Assembly: GCA_030695565.1 (NCBI GenBank)
Contig: JAUYRZ010000019.1
Span: 1-51,707, forward strand
From: Archangium sp.
GTDB taxonomy: Bacteria > Myxococcota > Myxococcia > Myxococcales > Myxococcaceae
DNA length: 51,707 nt
Reading direction: 5' to 3'
Each line of letters begins with the position of its first letter. Within the stretch, counting starts at the first letter, position 1. Positions 9,201-15,842 of the stretch are shown here, in pieces. The translations under genes were made by a program, and so were the position numbers. The notes under the pieces were generated by a model. It was given only the letters and a program-made list of their open reading frames with translations, made no database searches and was not told the origin of the DNA.

Positions 9201-12082
9201 TCCCCACGAGCGGCATCTTCAAGACGAAGGTGAAGATGACCTCGCTCTCGCAGAGCGCGGGCATGATCATCGAGAACTTCGACGTCGAGTGCTTCATCGG
9301 CGAGACGAAGGTCTTCGCGATGAAGACGGTGTTCGGCTTCTTCCCCAAGGAAGCGTTCGAGAACCAGGTCGGCCTGCCGGTCTCGGCCGACGAGCGGACC
9401 CGCATGACCGCTCCGGCGAAACAGACCATCGAGCTCACCACGCGGCCCGCGAAGTACTGCGAGGGCACGCCGAAGCTCGCAGGCGACATGTTGTTGATGC
9501 TCGATCGGGTGATCGAGTTCACGCCGGATGGTGGCCCGAAGAACCTCGGCTACCTGCGCGGCGAGAAGACGGTGGACGTCGACGAGTGGTTCTTCAAAGC
9601 GCACTTCTTCCAGGATCCGGTGCAGCCGGGCTCGCTGGGCATCGAGGCGCTGTGCCAGTTGCTGCAGTTCTACATGCTCGAGAAGGGCATGGGCGAGGGC
9701 CTCAAGAACGCGCGCTTCGAGCCGCTGATGCTCGAGAAGCCGGTGACCTGGAAGTACCGCGGCCAGGTGGTGCCGAAGAACAAGGTCATCGGCAGCGAGA
9801 TCCAGATCACGGAGATCGGCGAAGACGAGAAGGGCCGCTTCGCGATCTGCGAAGGCTGGTTGTGGGTCGACGGCAAGCGCATCTACAGCGCGAAGAACCT
9901 GGGCATGCGCATCGTGGCGGGCCCCGATGCGCCGACGCCGACGAAGAAGCAGCCGAAGGAAGAGTCGCTCGATCCGAAGAAGGACACGTGGCTGGCTGAT
10001 CACTGCCCCACGTGGACCTTGCCGGCGCTGCCGATGATGTCGATGGTCGATCGCCTCGCCGCTGCTGCACTCCCTCTCCCTTCAGGCGAGGGTCGGGGTG
10101 AGGGCCTCGTGACGTTGACGGACGTTCAAGTCAACCGCTGGCTGCCGTTCCCCGGAGGCGCGATCCGCCTGAAGACAGAAGTTGAAGAAAGCGCGGTAAC
10201 GCTGCTCGCCTGGCGCGACTCACCGAACCCTGCACTCTCGCGCTTCGAGCCGGTGGCGACCGCCAAAGTCCAGAAGGGAGCACCCGCGGCCCCCGCACCG
10301 TTTCCTCCGCTCACCGGCCTCGTCACCGAAGCCGACCCGTACGCGAGTGGCGCGCTGTTCCACGGCCCCGCCTTTCACTACCTGACCTCGCTTGCCTTCG
10401 GAGCGAATGGCTCCTCCGCGACGCTGCGGGCTGAAAACGGAAGCGTTCCTCGAGGTGCGCTGCACCAGGGTCTGCTCGACGCGGCCACGCACGGCTTGCC
10501 GCACGACAACCTCTCGCGCTGGTCTGATCAGATCCCCGCTGACGTGGTCGGTTATCCGTACCGCATCAAGCACCTGCACATCTTCCAGGCGCTGCCCGAC
10601 GCAGGTGAACTCAAGGTCGAAGCGCGCTTCGTGGGTTTCGATGGCGAAGCGCGTTTCCCGATGCTCGACGTGCAGGTTCAGCAGAACGGCCGCGTATTGG
10701 TCGACTTCCGCCTCGTCGAAGTGCTGCTCCCGCGTGGGCCGATCGGCACCGCGCCGCGTGATGAGCGCCGCCGTTTCCTGCGTGATCGCCAGTACGTGCC
10801 GAACGTCGCGCTCTCGAGCTTCGATGGCCGCACCACGGGCCTGAGCGCGCAGGTGCTCCGGCAGAGCGACTGGCTGCCCGGCAACGTGGCGACCATCTAC
10901 GACGTGGCGCCCGAGCGCCGCGGAGACCTCGTCGCCGAGGTCGCGCAGAAGGAACACGTCTCCCGCCGAGCCTTCGTGCACGCCTCGGCGGTGACGGTGG
11001 AGCCCGGTGGCGCACGCGCCGCGGTGCGTCCCCTTCGTTTCCACCCGCTGCAGGTCACGCGCGCGGGTGACGACGTGCTCGTCGCCGATGCCTCGCCGCC
11101 GGTGCAGGACCTGACGGCAGTGAAGACCTACTGGCGCAAACACTTCGGGGTGGGCGAGTGGCCGGTGGAAGATCTCTATTACGGCCTCGTCGAGCGTTTC
11201 GTCGGTGACGTGGTGCTGGCGGATCCCGCGGCGTTCGCGGCGGTGCAGGGCCGCAGCTGTCTGTATGTCGCCAATCACCAGGTGGGCGTCGAGTCGTTGC
11301 TCTTCAGCATGGTGATCAGCGCGTTGAGCAAGACGCCGACGGTCACGCTGGCGAAGGCAGAGCACCGCACGAGTTGGCTGGGCACGCTCATCGCGCACAA
11401 CTTCTCGTACCCCGGCGTGATCGACCCCGGGGTGATCACCTTCTTCGATCGCGACGACAAGGAGTCGCTGGTCAAGATCATCGGAGAGCTCGCCGGTGAG
11501 ATGAAGCAGCGCGGCAAGAGCGTGATGGTGCACGTGGAAGGAACGCGTTCACTCGCGGGCCGCACGCCGGTGCAGAAGATGAGCAGCAGCTTCATCGACA
11601 TGGCGATCGCCATCGGCGCGCCCATCATTCCGGTGCGGCTGGTCGGTGGTCTGCCGGTCGCTCCGCTCGAGACGCGCCTCGAGTTCCCGGTCGGCTTCGG
11701 CCGCCAGGACTACTGGCTCGGAGCGCCGTTGATGCCGGAGCAGCTCGCGAAGCTCACCCTGAAAGATCGCAAAGACGTGGTCATCGCCGCGATGAACGCG
11801 CTCGGGCCTGACCTCTCGACGGAAGTGCCGTTGCCTGGTGATGCACAGTTCGGTGTGGCCGCGGAGGGTTGGCGTTCACGGACGGGCGCGACGGCGGAAG
11901 ACGCGGTCTTGTTCACCACGCTCGCGGGCCTGCGCAATCCGGGAGCGGAAGTGAAGGCGATGCTCGAGGGTGCACGCGCGGGCAAGCTCACCGTCACGTC
12001 GGATCCGCGCTCGCAGTGGTTGGGGCGATTGGCGAAGCGGTTGTTCGGGGCGAATGGTCCGGCGGTCGAAGGCCTGCAGTAG
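3266..12082 (+). CDS. pfa3: PUFA synthase subunit Pfa3 (KS-CLF-AT-DH-DH-DH'-AGPAT)
   Basis: 2938 aa multidomain synthase. KS (1-420) has Cys177, His312 and His348. The chain-length-factor domain (about 438-800) has Glu594 where the KS cysteine would be. The AT domain (about 830-1150) has GYSSG with Ser923 and His1116. A Pro/Ala linker (about 1180-1420) contains a short Gln/Ala helix. Four FabA-like hot-dog folds follow: two carry the catalytic His (HFKNDPCMPG, His1702; HFFQDPVQPG, His2113), and each is preceded by a His-less pseudo-copy (WYLDDEG, WYFEQNG). A PKS-type DH-like fold (about 2235-2490) has His2246 and Asp2405 (DAATH). The C-terminal AGPAT domain has NHQVGVES (His2671) and EGTR (Glu2758). 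Pfa3 sets chain length, places double bonds and may move the finished acyl chain onto lysophosphatidic acid. The C-terminal AGPAT is the hallmark of some myxobacterial PUFA synthases. Five stretches are encoded by in-frame palindromic repeats. ATG chosen as the first start before the KS. Confidence 0.92.
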   Translation: MNQFEPIAIVGQSCVLPGAHSPAQLWANVLAGKSAISAVPAERWGLPRDSVMGTPSNASDRTWSDKGGYVTGFQFDATGTTIDAAELRALDPLFQLTIHTVREALRNANLQGTPTTGLVLGNLSFPSAGQARYAESVWLGKSPRPHAKNRFNSGLPAHLTARALGLGAGAFALDAACASSLYAIKLACDRLHDRSADVMIAGAVNQADDLFIHVGFCALSAMSKTGQSRPFHRDADGLVPAEGAGFVVLERLSDAIARGHKVLGVIRGVGLSNDGRGRGLLAPSEEGQERALRSAYEQAGLQPSDVSLLECHATGTPVGDATELRSMARVFAGTSGIPIGSLKSNLGHLITAAGVAGLIKVLAAMEHGKKPPTLHVDQPNPALEGTPFRVLREAEAWTGPKRAGISAFGFGGNNAHLIVESVELTPSPSRERVGVRASSQIAIVGIGARVGQGDSASDFTRELLTGKVSNGPRQTVTVGLEGLKFPPNDLQQSLSQQTTVLEAAREAAHGIKLPRERTSVLIGMGCDAEVSRYGARWRLASEGTDAAWLKTARDGIVPVLQSSGVVGTMPNIPANRINSQLDVAGPAFTVSSEEASGITALRLAARALAAGEIDAALVGAVDMSHEVVHQTALKELGLSAAPGDAAVVLVMKRLEDARRDGDTVFATLTPHPDPLPRGEGVQFGEGSIDLVASFGKSHAANGLLHVAAAALALRHAARPKSGGVATPWFGARSANISVSVLEAAQATSQLAGGDVAAWLGEAPAKLHVFSGANKAGALAALTARTQSNTGPARLVLVAADELELEARADQARRWLESGGPVPEGVAFREAPIAGQSAFVFTGAAAAYAGMGRELALALPKQVAAVAERCSELKSATDWLYGPGDGNPKHPLDQLWGSSFVCQLHAEISRRVLGITPHATIGYSSGESNALFAMGAWNDLGEMIKASRAGSIFTSDLVGTFEAPRKAWKKLGSTGSTWSNYLVSAPVAQVKGAIAQEPLVHLTSINTSDDCVIGGEATAVERVVKALGTERTLPLGYDIAAHCPEVEEIRDAWWKLHHRAVTDVPNVRFYTNATNSSFKASAEAAADAITGQALRTLDFTKTIENAWADGVRVFIEHGPRGLCAGWIRKILGEREHVVVSLDVAGRSGVRQVLNATASLVAAGVKVDTAALEKLIAEGAPKKKLAGPVLTLAAHAPPVLPLPAKRGEGGGEGPSVQPSQPIAQPLGEPKTLMTPAPKLEPVLQNRQQSLSPTLSPAGERETVTAVVAPSRVFTAPVAPAPAPVFAAPAHVQVPQMNDTLSRFMAQQAQLAAVHREFLAQQAAVHERFLALQQSAEAGLRQAYGIASQGRPPVTIQAAPQPQLPAPVIAPPPVVIARPAPAPVVQAPVIAPPPPAVVAKPAPAPLIAIPVQTNAAKPGPKYDRKQLEILAGGKISSVFGPAFESQDGYARQVRMPEPPLLLADRVTGIDAVPGSMGKGTLWTETDVKADSWYLDDEGRMPAGVMIESGQADLLLISYLGIDSLNKGERVYRLLGCDLTYRGGLPVPGETLAYDIHVDGHATQGDVRLFFFHYDCHIDGKPRLSVRNGQAGFFTDEELANSAGVLWDANEEKPAAAQVDAPFVKLEKTKLSSTELNAFASGRPYECFGKGWETAQPHVRSPRITSEKMQFLHEVTELDHTGGPWGRGYLRAETPVTPDDWFFKGHFKNDPCMPGTLMFDGCLQTMAIYLASLGYTIERDAWRFEPVPDTKYPMRCRGQVTPTSKHLVYEVFVSEVSAGPIPTIWADLLVTVDGRKAFHAKRVGLRLVPDWPMEHWKHLAPAQTQLTGESVPLRSLSGMVGYVEPKPCATVDGFAFDYHSLLACAWGPPSKAFGPFYARFDGTRRAARLPGPPYHFMSRITKLDGALGGMKPGTGVEVEYDVPVEQWYFEQNGNDTMPFCVVMEAALQPCGWLASYVGSALTTETDMLFRNLDGTGTMFAEIIPTSGIFKTKVKMTSLSQSAGMIIENFDVECFIGETKVFAMKTVFGFFPKEAFENQVGLPVSADERTRMTAPAKQTIELTTRPAKYCEGTPKLAGDMLLMLDRVIEFTPDGGPKNLGYLRGEKTVDVDEWFFKAHFFQDPVQPGSLGIEALCQLLQFYMLEKGMGEGLKNARFEPLMLEKPVTWKYRGQVVPKNKVIGSEIQITEIGEDEKGRFAICEGWLWVDGKRIYSAKNLGMRIVAGPDAPTPTKKQPKEESLDPKKDTWLADHCPTWTLPALPMMSMVDRLAAAALPLPSGEGRGEGLVTLTDVQVNRWLPFPGGAIRLKTEVEESAVTLLAWRDSPNPALSRFEPVATAKVQKGAPAAPAPFPPLTGLVTEADPYASGALFHGPAFHYLTSLAFGANGSSATLRAENGSVPRGALHQGLLDAATHGLPHDNLSRWSDQIPADVVGYPYRIKHLHIFQALPDAGELKVEARFVGFDGEARFPMLDVQVQQNGRVLVDFRLVEVLLPRGPIGTAPRDERRRFLRDRQYVPNVALSSFDGRTTGLSAQVLRQSDWLPGNVATIYDVAPERRGDLVAEVAQKEHVSRRAFVHASAVTVEPGGARAAVRPLRFHPLQVTRAGDDVLVADASPPVQDLTAVKTYWRKHFGVGEWPVEDLYYGLVERFVGDVVLADPAAFAAVQGRSCLYVANHQVGVESLLFSMVISALSKTPTVTLAKAEHRTSWLGTLIAHNFSYPGVIDPGVITFFDRDDKESLVKIIGELAGEMKQRGKSVMVHVEGTRSLAGRTPVQKMSSSFIDMAIAIGAPIIPVRLVGGLPVAPLETRLEFPVGFGRQDYWLGAPLMPEQLAKLTLKDRKDVVIAAMNALGPDLSTEVPLPGDAQFGVAAEGWRSRTGATAEDAVLFTTLAGLRNPGAEVKAMLEGARAGKLTVTSDPRSQWLGRLAKRLFGANGPAVEGLQ
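4540..4578 (+). repeat. Dispersed palindromic repeat, copy 2, in frame in pfa3
   Basis: ccctctccctcgagggagagggtcggggtgagggcctc, encoding SPSRERVGVRAS at the KS/CLF boundary (about residues 425-437). The frame is preserved and the TGA in the repeat tail is avoided in this frame. Confidence 0.8.
5271..5306 (-). repeat. Dispersed palindromic repeat, copy 3, in frame in pfa3
   Basis: Opposite orientation (cccctcaccccgaccctctcccgaggggagaggga). It encodes PHPDPLPRGEG within the CLF domain (about residues 669-680), between a conserved beta-strand region and the next helix, probably a surface loop. Confidence 0.8.
6858..6900 (+). repeat. Dispersed palindromic repeat, copy 4, in frame in pfa3
   Basis: Stem ctccctctccctg / gggagaggg with tail tgggggtgagggg. 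It encodes LPLPAKRGEGGGEG (about residues 1198-1212) at the start of the long linker between the AT and dehydratase parts. Confidence 0.8.
7004..7042 (-). repeat. Dispersed palindromic repeat, copy 5, in frame in pfa3
   Basis: Opposite orientation, with the tail replaced by a second ccctctcccc as in the copies at 21824 and 38061. It encodes SLSPTLSPAGERE in the AT-DH linker, only about 105 bp from copy 4. Confidence 0.75.
10071..10109 (+). repeat. Dispersed palindromic repeat, copy 6, in frame in pfa3
   Basis: ctccctctcccttcaggcgagggtcggggtgagggcctcg, encoding LPLPSGEGRGEGL about 25 residues after His2246 of the third, PKS-like dehydratase fold. Confidence 0.8.
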
Positions 12083-12136
12083 TGGAGCTGGCTCATGGAA
12101 AGTGCGCTGGTTTGATCGCGCACGTGGTGAAGGCAC

Positions 12137-12850
12137 ATGAAAACCACGCTCCCTTCAGGCAAGGCCCCTCACCTCGACACAGCGCGGCTGTACTGGGTGC
12201 GCCCCGAGACGTTCATTGAAACGCCTGCTGCACTCGCTTTGCTCACCGCCGACGAACGAGCCCAGCACCAGCGCTTCATTCCCCCTGGCAAGCGCCGCGA
12301 ATACCTGGTGGCCCGCGTGCTCGCCCGCACAGTCCTGGGCAACGCACTGAACTGCGCCCCCGAGTCGGTGCACTTCACCACCAACCCCTGGGGCCGGCCC
12401 GAAGTCGAAGGTCTGCACTTCAACCTCACGCACACCGACGGCCTGGTGACGCTGCTCCTCTCAGAGCACCACGAAGTAGGAGTCGACACCGAGCTGCTCA
12501 CCCGCGCGCCGAAGCTGCTCGAGCTCGGCCCCAACGTCTTCGCGCCAAATGAACTGAAAGACCTGACCGCACTGCCAGCTGATCGACGCGCGCAAAGAGC
12601 CGTCACGCTCTGGACGCTCAAAGAGAGCTACATCAAAGCGCGCGGAATGGGCCTGGCGCTCGCGCTCGATGGCTTCGCCTTCCGCTTCACCGCCGAGGGG
12701 CTTCAACTCGAAGTCGAGCCTGGGTTGAACGACGACGGTGCGCGCTGGCAGTTTCAGACCCTCACCTTCGGGCCGCACCTGATCAGCACCGCCATCCACC
12801 ATCCTCCGGGTGATCCGGTGACGCTCGAGCTGCTCGAAGCCCGGCTCTGA
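12137..12850 (+). CDS. Sfp-type 4'-phosphopantetheinyl transferase
   Basis: 237 aa, the usual size for Sfp/Gsp-type enzymes. It moves the phosphopantetheine arm of coenzyme A onto the serine of ACP domains. The three family signatures are present: FNLTHTDG, VGVDTE (Mg-binding Asp and Glu) and WTLKESYIKA (Lys of the W-KEA motif). The gene starts 54 bp after the pfa3 stop on the same strand with GAAGG a few bases before the ATG, so it is probably co-transcribed with the PUFA synthase and activates the repeated ACPs of Pfa2. PUFA synthase loci usually need a dedicated Sfp-type partner (PfaE in marine bacteria). Confidence 0.92.
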   Translation: MKTTLPSGKAPHLDTARLYWVRPETFIETPAALALLTADERAQHQRFIPPGKRREYLVARVLARTVLGNALNCAPESVHFTTNPWGRPEVEGLHFNLTHTDGLVTLLLSEHHEVGVDTELLTRAPKLLELGPNVFAPNELKDLTALPADRRAQRAVTLWTLKESYIKARGMGLALALDGFAFRFTAEGLQLEVEPGLNDDGARWQFQTLTFGPHLISTAIHHPPGDPVTLELLEARL

Positions 12851-12888
12851 ACGATCAGTCAGTACGCCGACTGGCGCACACCGGCGTG

Positions 12889-12953
12889 GAGGGTTAATTC
12901 AACCCTGCGCCGTTTCAAATGACGGGGCCAGGCTCCCCTTTTCGGAAGCCTGA
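12889..12953 (+). promoter_or_regulatory. Structured leader upstream of the cold-shock gene
   Basis: Two short hairpins precede the cold-shock ATG at 12975: agggtt/aaccct with a 5-base loop (12890-12906), and caggct/agcctg around a T-rich loop (12929-12952). The first could also end transcription from the PPTase gene. Cold-shock mRNAs commonly carry structured, temperature-sensitive leaders, so a regulatory role is plausible but not shown by sequence alone. Confidence 0.3.
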
Positions 12954-12974
12954 GATCGAAAGCAGAACAGTCAA

Positions 12975-13181
12975 ATGGCAACCGGTACCGTGAAGTGGTT
13001 CAACGATGCGAAGGGTTTTGGGTTCATCAGCCAGGATGGCGGCGGAGACGACGTCTTCTGCCACCACACCGCGATCACCGCGGATGGCTTCCGTACCCTC
13101 GCAGAGGGTCAGAAGGTGGAGTTCGATGTGAACAAGGGGCCCAAGGGCCTGCAGGCGGCGAACGTACGCGTCGTCAGCTGA
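12975..13181 (+). CDS. Cold-shock domain protein (CspA family)
   Basis: 68 aa, the normal size of a single cold-shock domain. It begins [18 protein letters not shown], which includes RNP1 (KGFGFI). The RNP2 position reads VFCHHTAI instead of the usual FVHFSAI, a Cys-His variant in the nucleic-acid-binding face. The family binds single-stranded RNA/DNA and melts mRNA structure. It stands alone behind a 124-bp spacer after the PPTase gene and ahead of a strong hairpin. Confidence 0.95.
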   Translation: MATGTVKWFNDAKGFGFISQDGGGDDVFCHHTAITADGFRTLAEGQKVEFDVNKGPKGLQAANVRVVS

Positions 13182-13202
13182 TTTCCAGCTTCTGATTTAC
13201 CC

Positions 13203-13238
13203 CTGGGGCTCAGTCTCTTCACCGAGGCTGAGCCCCAG
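13203..13238. terminator. Bidirectional hairpin terminator between csp and histidine kinase genes
   Basis: Perfect 11-bp stem ctggggctcag/ctgagccccag, extendable by four further pairs including a G-T to a 6-base loop. It lies exactly between the stops of two convergent genes (13181 and 13239). No long T tract follows on either strand, so it could be a terminator or a 3'-end protecting hairpin for both transcripts. Confidence 0.65.
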
Positions 13239-15302
13239 TCATTTCAGAACGCGCCCATCCAGCACCTCGCGGACTTTGCTCGTGAGCGTCTCGACGGTGA
13301 GTGGCTTCTCGAGGAAGTTGATCCCCGAGTCGAGCACGCCGTGGTGCACGATGGAGTTGTCCGTGTAGCCGGACATGTAGAGCACCTTCATCTCGGGGCG
13401 CACGGAGCGCAGTCGATCGGCCAGCTGACGGCCGGTCATTCGGGGCATCACCACGTCGGTCAGCAACAGGTCGATGCGCGCGGGGTGTTGTTCACAGATG
13501 AGCAACGCGTCGCCGCCGCTCTGCGCTTCGAGCACGTGATAGCCGTGACGTTTGAGCACCGTGCGCGCGAGGGTGCGCACCCGCTCTTCGTCTTCCACCA
13601 GCAGCACCGTCTCGGCCCCGCGTGAAGGCGCCACGAACGCCGGCGCGCTCACCTCGGGTTCGTGGGCCGCGGCGTTCGCGCAGGGGAAGTAGACCTTGAA
13701 GGTCGTGCCTGCGCCGGGCTCGCTGTAGACCCAGATGTGCCCGCCGCTCTGCTTGACGATGCCGAACACCGTCGAGAGCCCCAGGCCCGTTCCTTTGCCG
13801 GGGCCCTTGGTGGTGAAGAACGGGTCGAACACGCGCGCGCGGGTCGCCGCGTCCATGCCGCAACCGTTGTCGCTGACCGCCACCATCACGTGCAGGCCCG
13901 GCGTCACCTCGGGGTGCTCCCGGGCGTAGTCCTCACTGAGGTGCACGTTGGAGGTCTCGATGGTGAGCTTGCCGCCGTCAGGCATCGCGTCGCGTGCGTT
14001 GACGGCGAGGTTCATCACCACCTGCTCCAGTTGGCTGGGGTCGACCTCCACCATTCCGAGGTCGTGCTGCGGGAGCACGGTGAACTCGATGTTCTCACCG
14101 ATGAGGCGGCGCAGCAGACGCTCGAGCCCCGAGATCAGCGTGTTGAGCGCGACGATGCGCGGCTTGAGGATCTGCTTGCGGCTGAAGGCGAGCAGCTGCC
14201 TGGTGAGGTCGGCGGCGCGGCGTCCGGCGGCGACGATCTCCACCACGTCTTCGCGCATCGGGTCGCCTTCGGTCAGGCTCGACTCGATCATCCCGCCGTA
14301 GCTCAGGATGACCGACAGCAGGTTGTTGAAGTCGTGCGCGACGCCGCCGGCGAGGCTGCCGATCGCCTCCATCTTCTGCGACTGGCGGAGCTGATCCTGC
14401 GCGTGGCCCAACGCGGCCTGGGTGCGCCTGAACTCACTCAAGTCGGTCGCGCAGACCAGCACCTCCGTCTTGCCGAGCAACGCCACGCCCATCAGCACCG
14501 AGACGCGCGAGCCGTCTTTGCGGAAGAACTCGCGCTCGTGCGGGGGCACCACGCCATGGGACATGAGGAGAGCGCGGTTGCGGGCGGTGACCTCGGCGTA
14601 TTCGGGCGGCGTCAGCTTCAGGCCGTCGAAGGCCGGGTCGAGCAGCTCTTCGCGCGAGTAGCCCACGATCTTGGAGAAGCCCTCGTTCACCTCGAAGACT
14701 TTGCCCTTCGTATCGGCGATGGAGATGGCCATCAGGCCTGACTCGAAGAGCCGGGTGAAACGGTCTTCCGCCAACCGGCGCTTGGCGATCTGCGCAGTGA
14801 GTTCTGCGTTGCTGGCCTGCAACTCGGCGGTGCGTTCGGCCACCCGGAGTTCGAGCTCGTCGTGAGATCTCTTCAGCGCCTCCTGGCTGGCCAGGAGCGC
14901 CGCCGCTTCCTTCTTCTGCTGCGAGATGTCGCGCGAGGTCACGGCCAGCGTCTCACCCAGCGGTGCCATGTGATAGCGGATCCACGTCACGTCGATGCCG
15001 GTGACGGCGACAGAAGTCTCTTCTTCGGTCGGCTGCCGGCTCTCCACCACCGCCGCAAAACGAGCGATGAAGGGGGCCATCTCACCTCGCGGGAAGAGCG
15101 TGAGCATCGTCTTGCCGATGACCTCGGCGCGCGGCTTGTGCAAACGCTCTTCGGCGCGTTGGTTCATGTCGGCGAAGCGGAAGTCGACGATGACCTGCTG
15201 CTTGTCGCGAATGGCCGTCACGATGTAGAACGCGTCGAAGCTTCCCGCGACGAGAGAACGCAGGCGTTCGCGTTCTGATGTTTCATTGGTTGCTGAATCC
15301 AC
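13239..15302 (-). CDS. Cytoplasmic PAS-PAS hybrid histidine kinase with receiver domain
   Basis: 687 aa from a GTG start at 15302; the frame stays open to 15413 but that extension has no domain and would need a TTG. Order: PAS-like sensor (about 15-125), coiled coil, second PAS (about 185-300), HisKA dimerisation domain with phospho-acceptor His323 (VAHDFNNLL), HATPase (N box NLAVNARDAMPDGG, DNGCGMD, GKGTGLGLS) and a C-terminal receiver with Asp616 (LLTDVVMP) and the FLEKP lysine. No membrane segments are visible, so it senses cytoplasmic signals and probably passes phosphate from His to its own Asp, then through a phosphotransfer protein. The Asn in HDFNN is typical of this orphan hybrid kinase group. 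The signal and output are unknown; neighbours give no obvious partner. Confidence 0.9.
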   Translation of the reverse strand: MDSATNETSERERLRSLVAGSFDAFYIVTAIRDKQQVIVDFRFADMNQRAEERLHKPRAEVIGKTMLTLFPRGEMAPFIARFAAVVESRQPTEEETSVAVTGIDVTWIRYHMAPLGETLAVTSRDISQQKKEAAALLASQEALKRSHDELELRVAERTAELQASNAELTAQIAKRRLAEDRFTRLFESGLMAISIADTKGKVFEVNEGFSKIVGYSREELLDPAFDGLKLTPPEYAEVTARNRALLMSHGVVPPHEREFFRKDGSRVSVLMGVALLGKTEVLVCATDLSEFRRTQAALGHAQDQLRQSQKMEAIGSLAGGVAHDFNNLLSVILSYGGMIESSLTEGDPMREDVVEIVAAGRRAADLTRQLLAFSRKQILKPRIVALNTLISGLERLLRRLIGENIEFTVLPQHDLGMVEVDPSQLEQVVMNLAVNARDAMPDGGKLTIETSNVHLSEDYAREHPEVTPGLHVMVAVSDNGCGMDAATRARVFDPFFTTKGPGKGTGLGLSTVFGIVKQSGGHIWVYSEPGAGTTFKVYFPCANAAAHEPEVSAPAFVAPSRGAETVLLVEDEERVRTLARTVLKRHGYHVLEAQSGGDALLICEQHPARIDLLLTDVVMPRMTGRQLADRLRSVRPEMKVLYMSGYTDNSIVHHGVLDSGINFLEKPLTVETLTSKVREVLDGRVLK

Positions 15303-15431
15303 GCCCAGATTCCCCGTTCTCGCGCGGTGCCCCACGACCGCAGTGGCAGAACAAAACAGTGAAGACCCGGCAGCGCAATCAACACTGCACGTCAGGAACC
15401 TGACGCTGCGCAACGCCCCGTTCGGGTTGGA

Positions 15432-15815
15432 TCAGCCCCGCTGGATCAGCTCGATCTTGTAGCCATCGGGGTCCTGCACGAAGGCGATCACCGTGGTGCC
15501 GTGTTTCATCGGCCCGGCCTCACGCGTCACCACGCCTCCGCGCTTCTTGATCTCCGCGCAGGCGGCGTACGCGTCGGGCACCTCGAGCGCGATGTGGCCG
15601 TAGCCCGTGCCCAGCTCGTACTTCGAGGTGTCCCAGTTGTGGGTGAGCTCGAGAGCGGCCTGCTCCGACTCCGGGCCGAAACCGACGAAGGCGAGGGTGA
15701 ACTTGCCCTCGGGGTAGTCGCGCCGGCGCAACAAGGTCATGCCCAGCACCTCGGTGTAGAAGGTCAACGACCGTTCGAGATCGCCCACCCGAAGCATGGT
15801 GTGAAGGATGCGCAT
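15432..15815 (-). CDS. gloA: Glyoxalase I (lactoylglutathione lyase)
   Basis: 127 aa, the length of bacterial GloA. It converts the hemithioacetal of methylglyoxal and glutathione to S-lactoylglutathione (EC 4.4.1.5). All four metal ligands fall at the E. coli positions: His5, Glu56, His74 and Glu122. The start MRILHTML was chosen because it matches the family start exactly; the upstream open frame is an artefact of high GC. The ATG is 27 bp from the start of the divergent plsB-like gene, so the two promoters must overlap. Confidence 0.94.
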   Translation of the reverse strand: MRILHTMLRVGDLERSLTFYTEVLGMTLLRRRDYPEGKFTLAFVGFGPESEQAALELTHNWDTSKYELGTGYGHIALEVPDAYAACAEIKKRGGVVTREAGPMKHGTTVIAFVQDPDGYKIELIQRG

Positions 15816-15842
15816 GCGACTCTCTACGGTATCGTCCGCCGC

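Noticed and set aside
12150-12180. PPTase N-terminal codons resemble the repeat (cccttcaggcaaggcccctcacc)
   Set aside because: No palindromic arms and the peptide fits a normal enzyme start; at most a relic.
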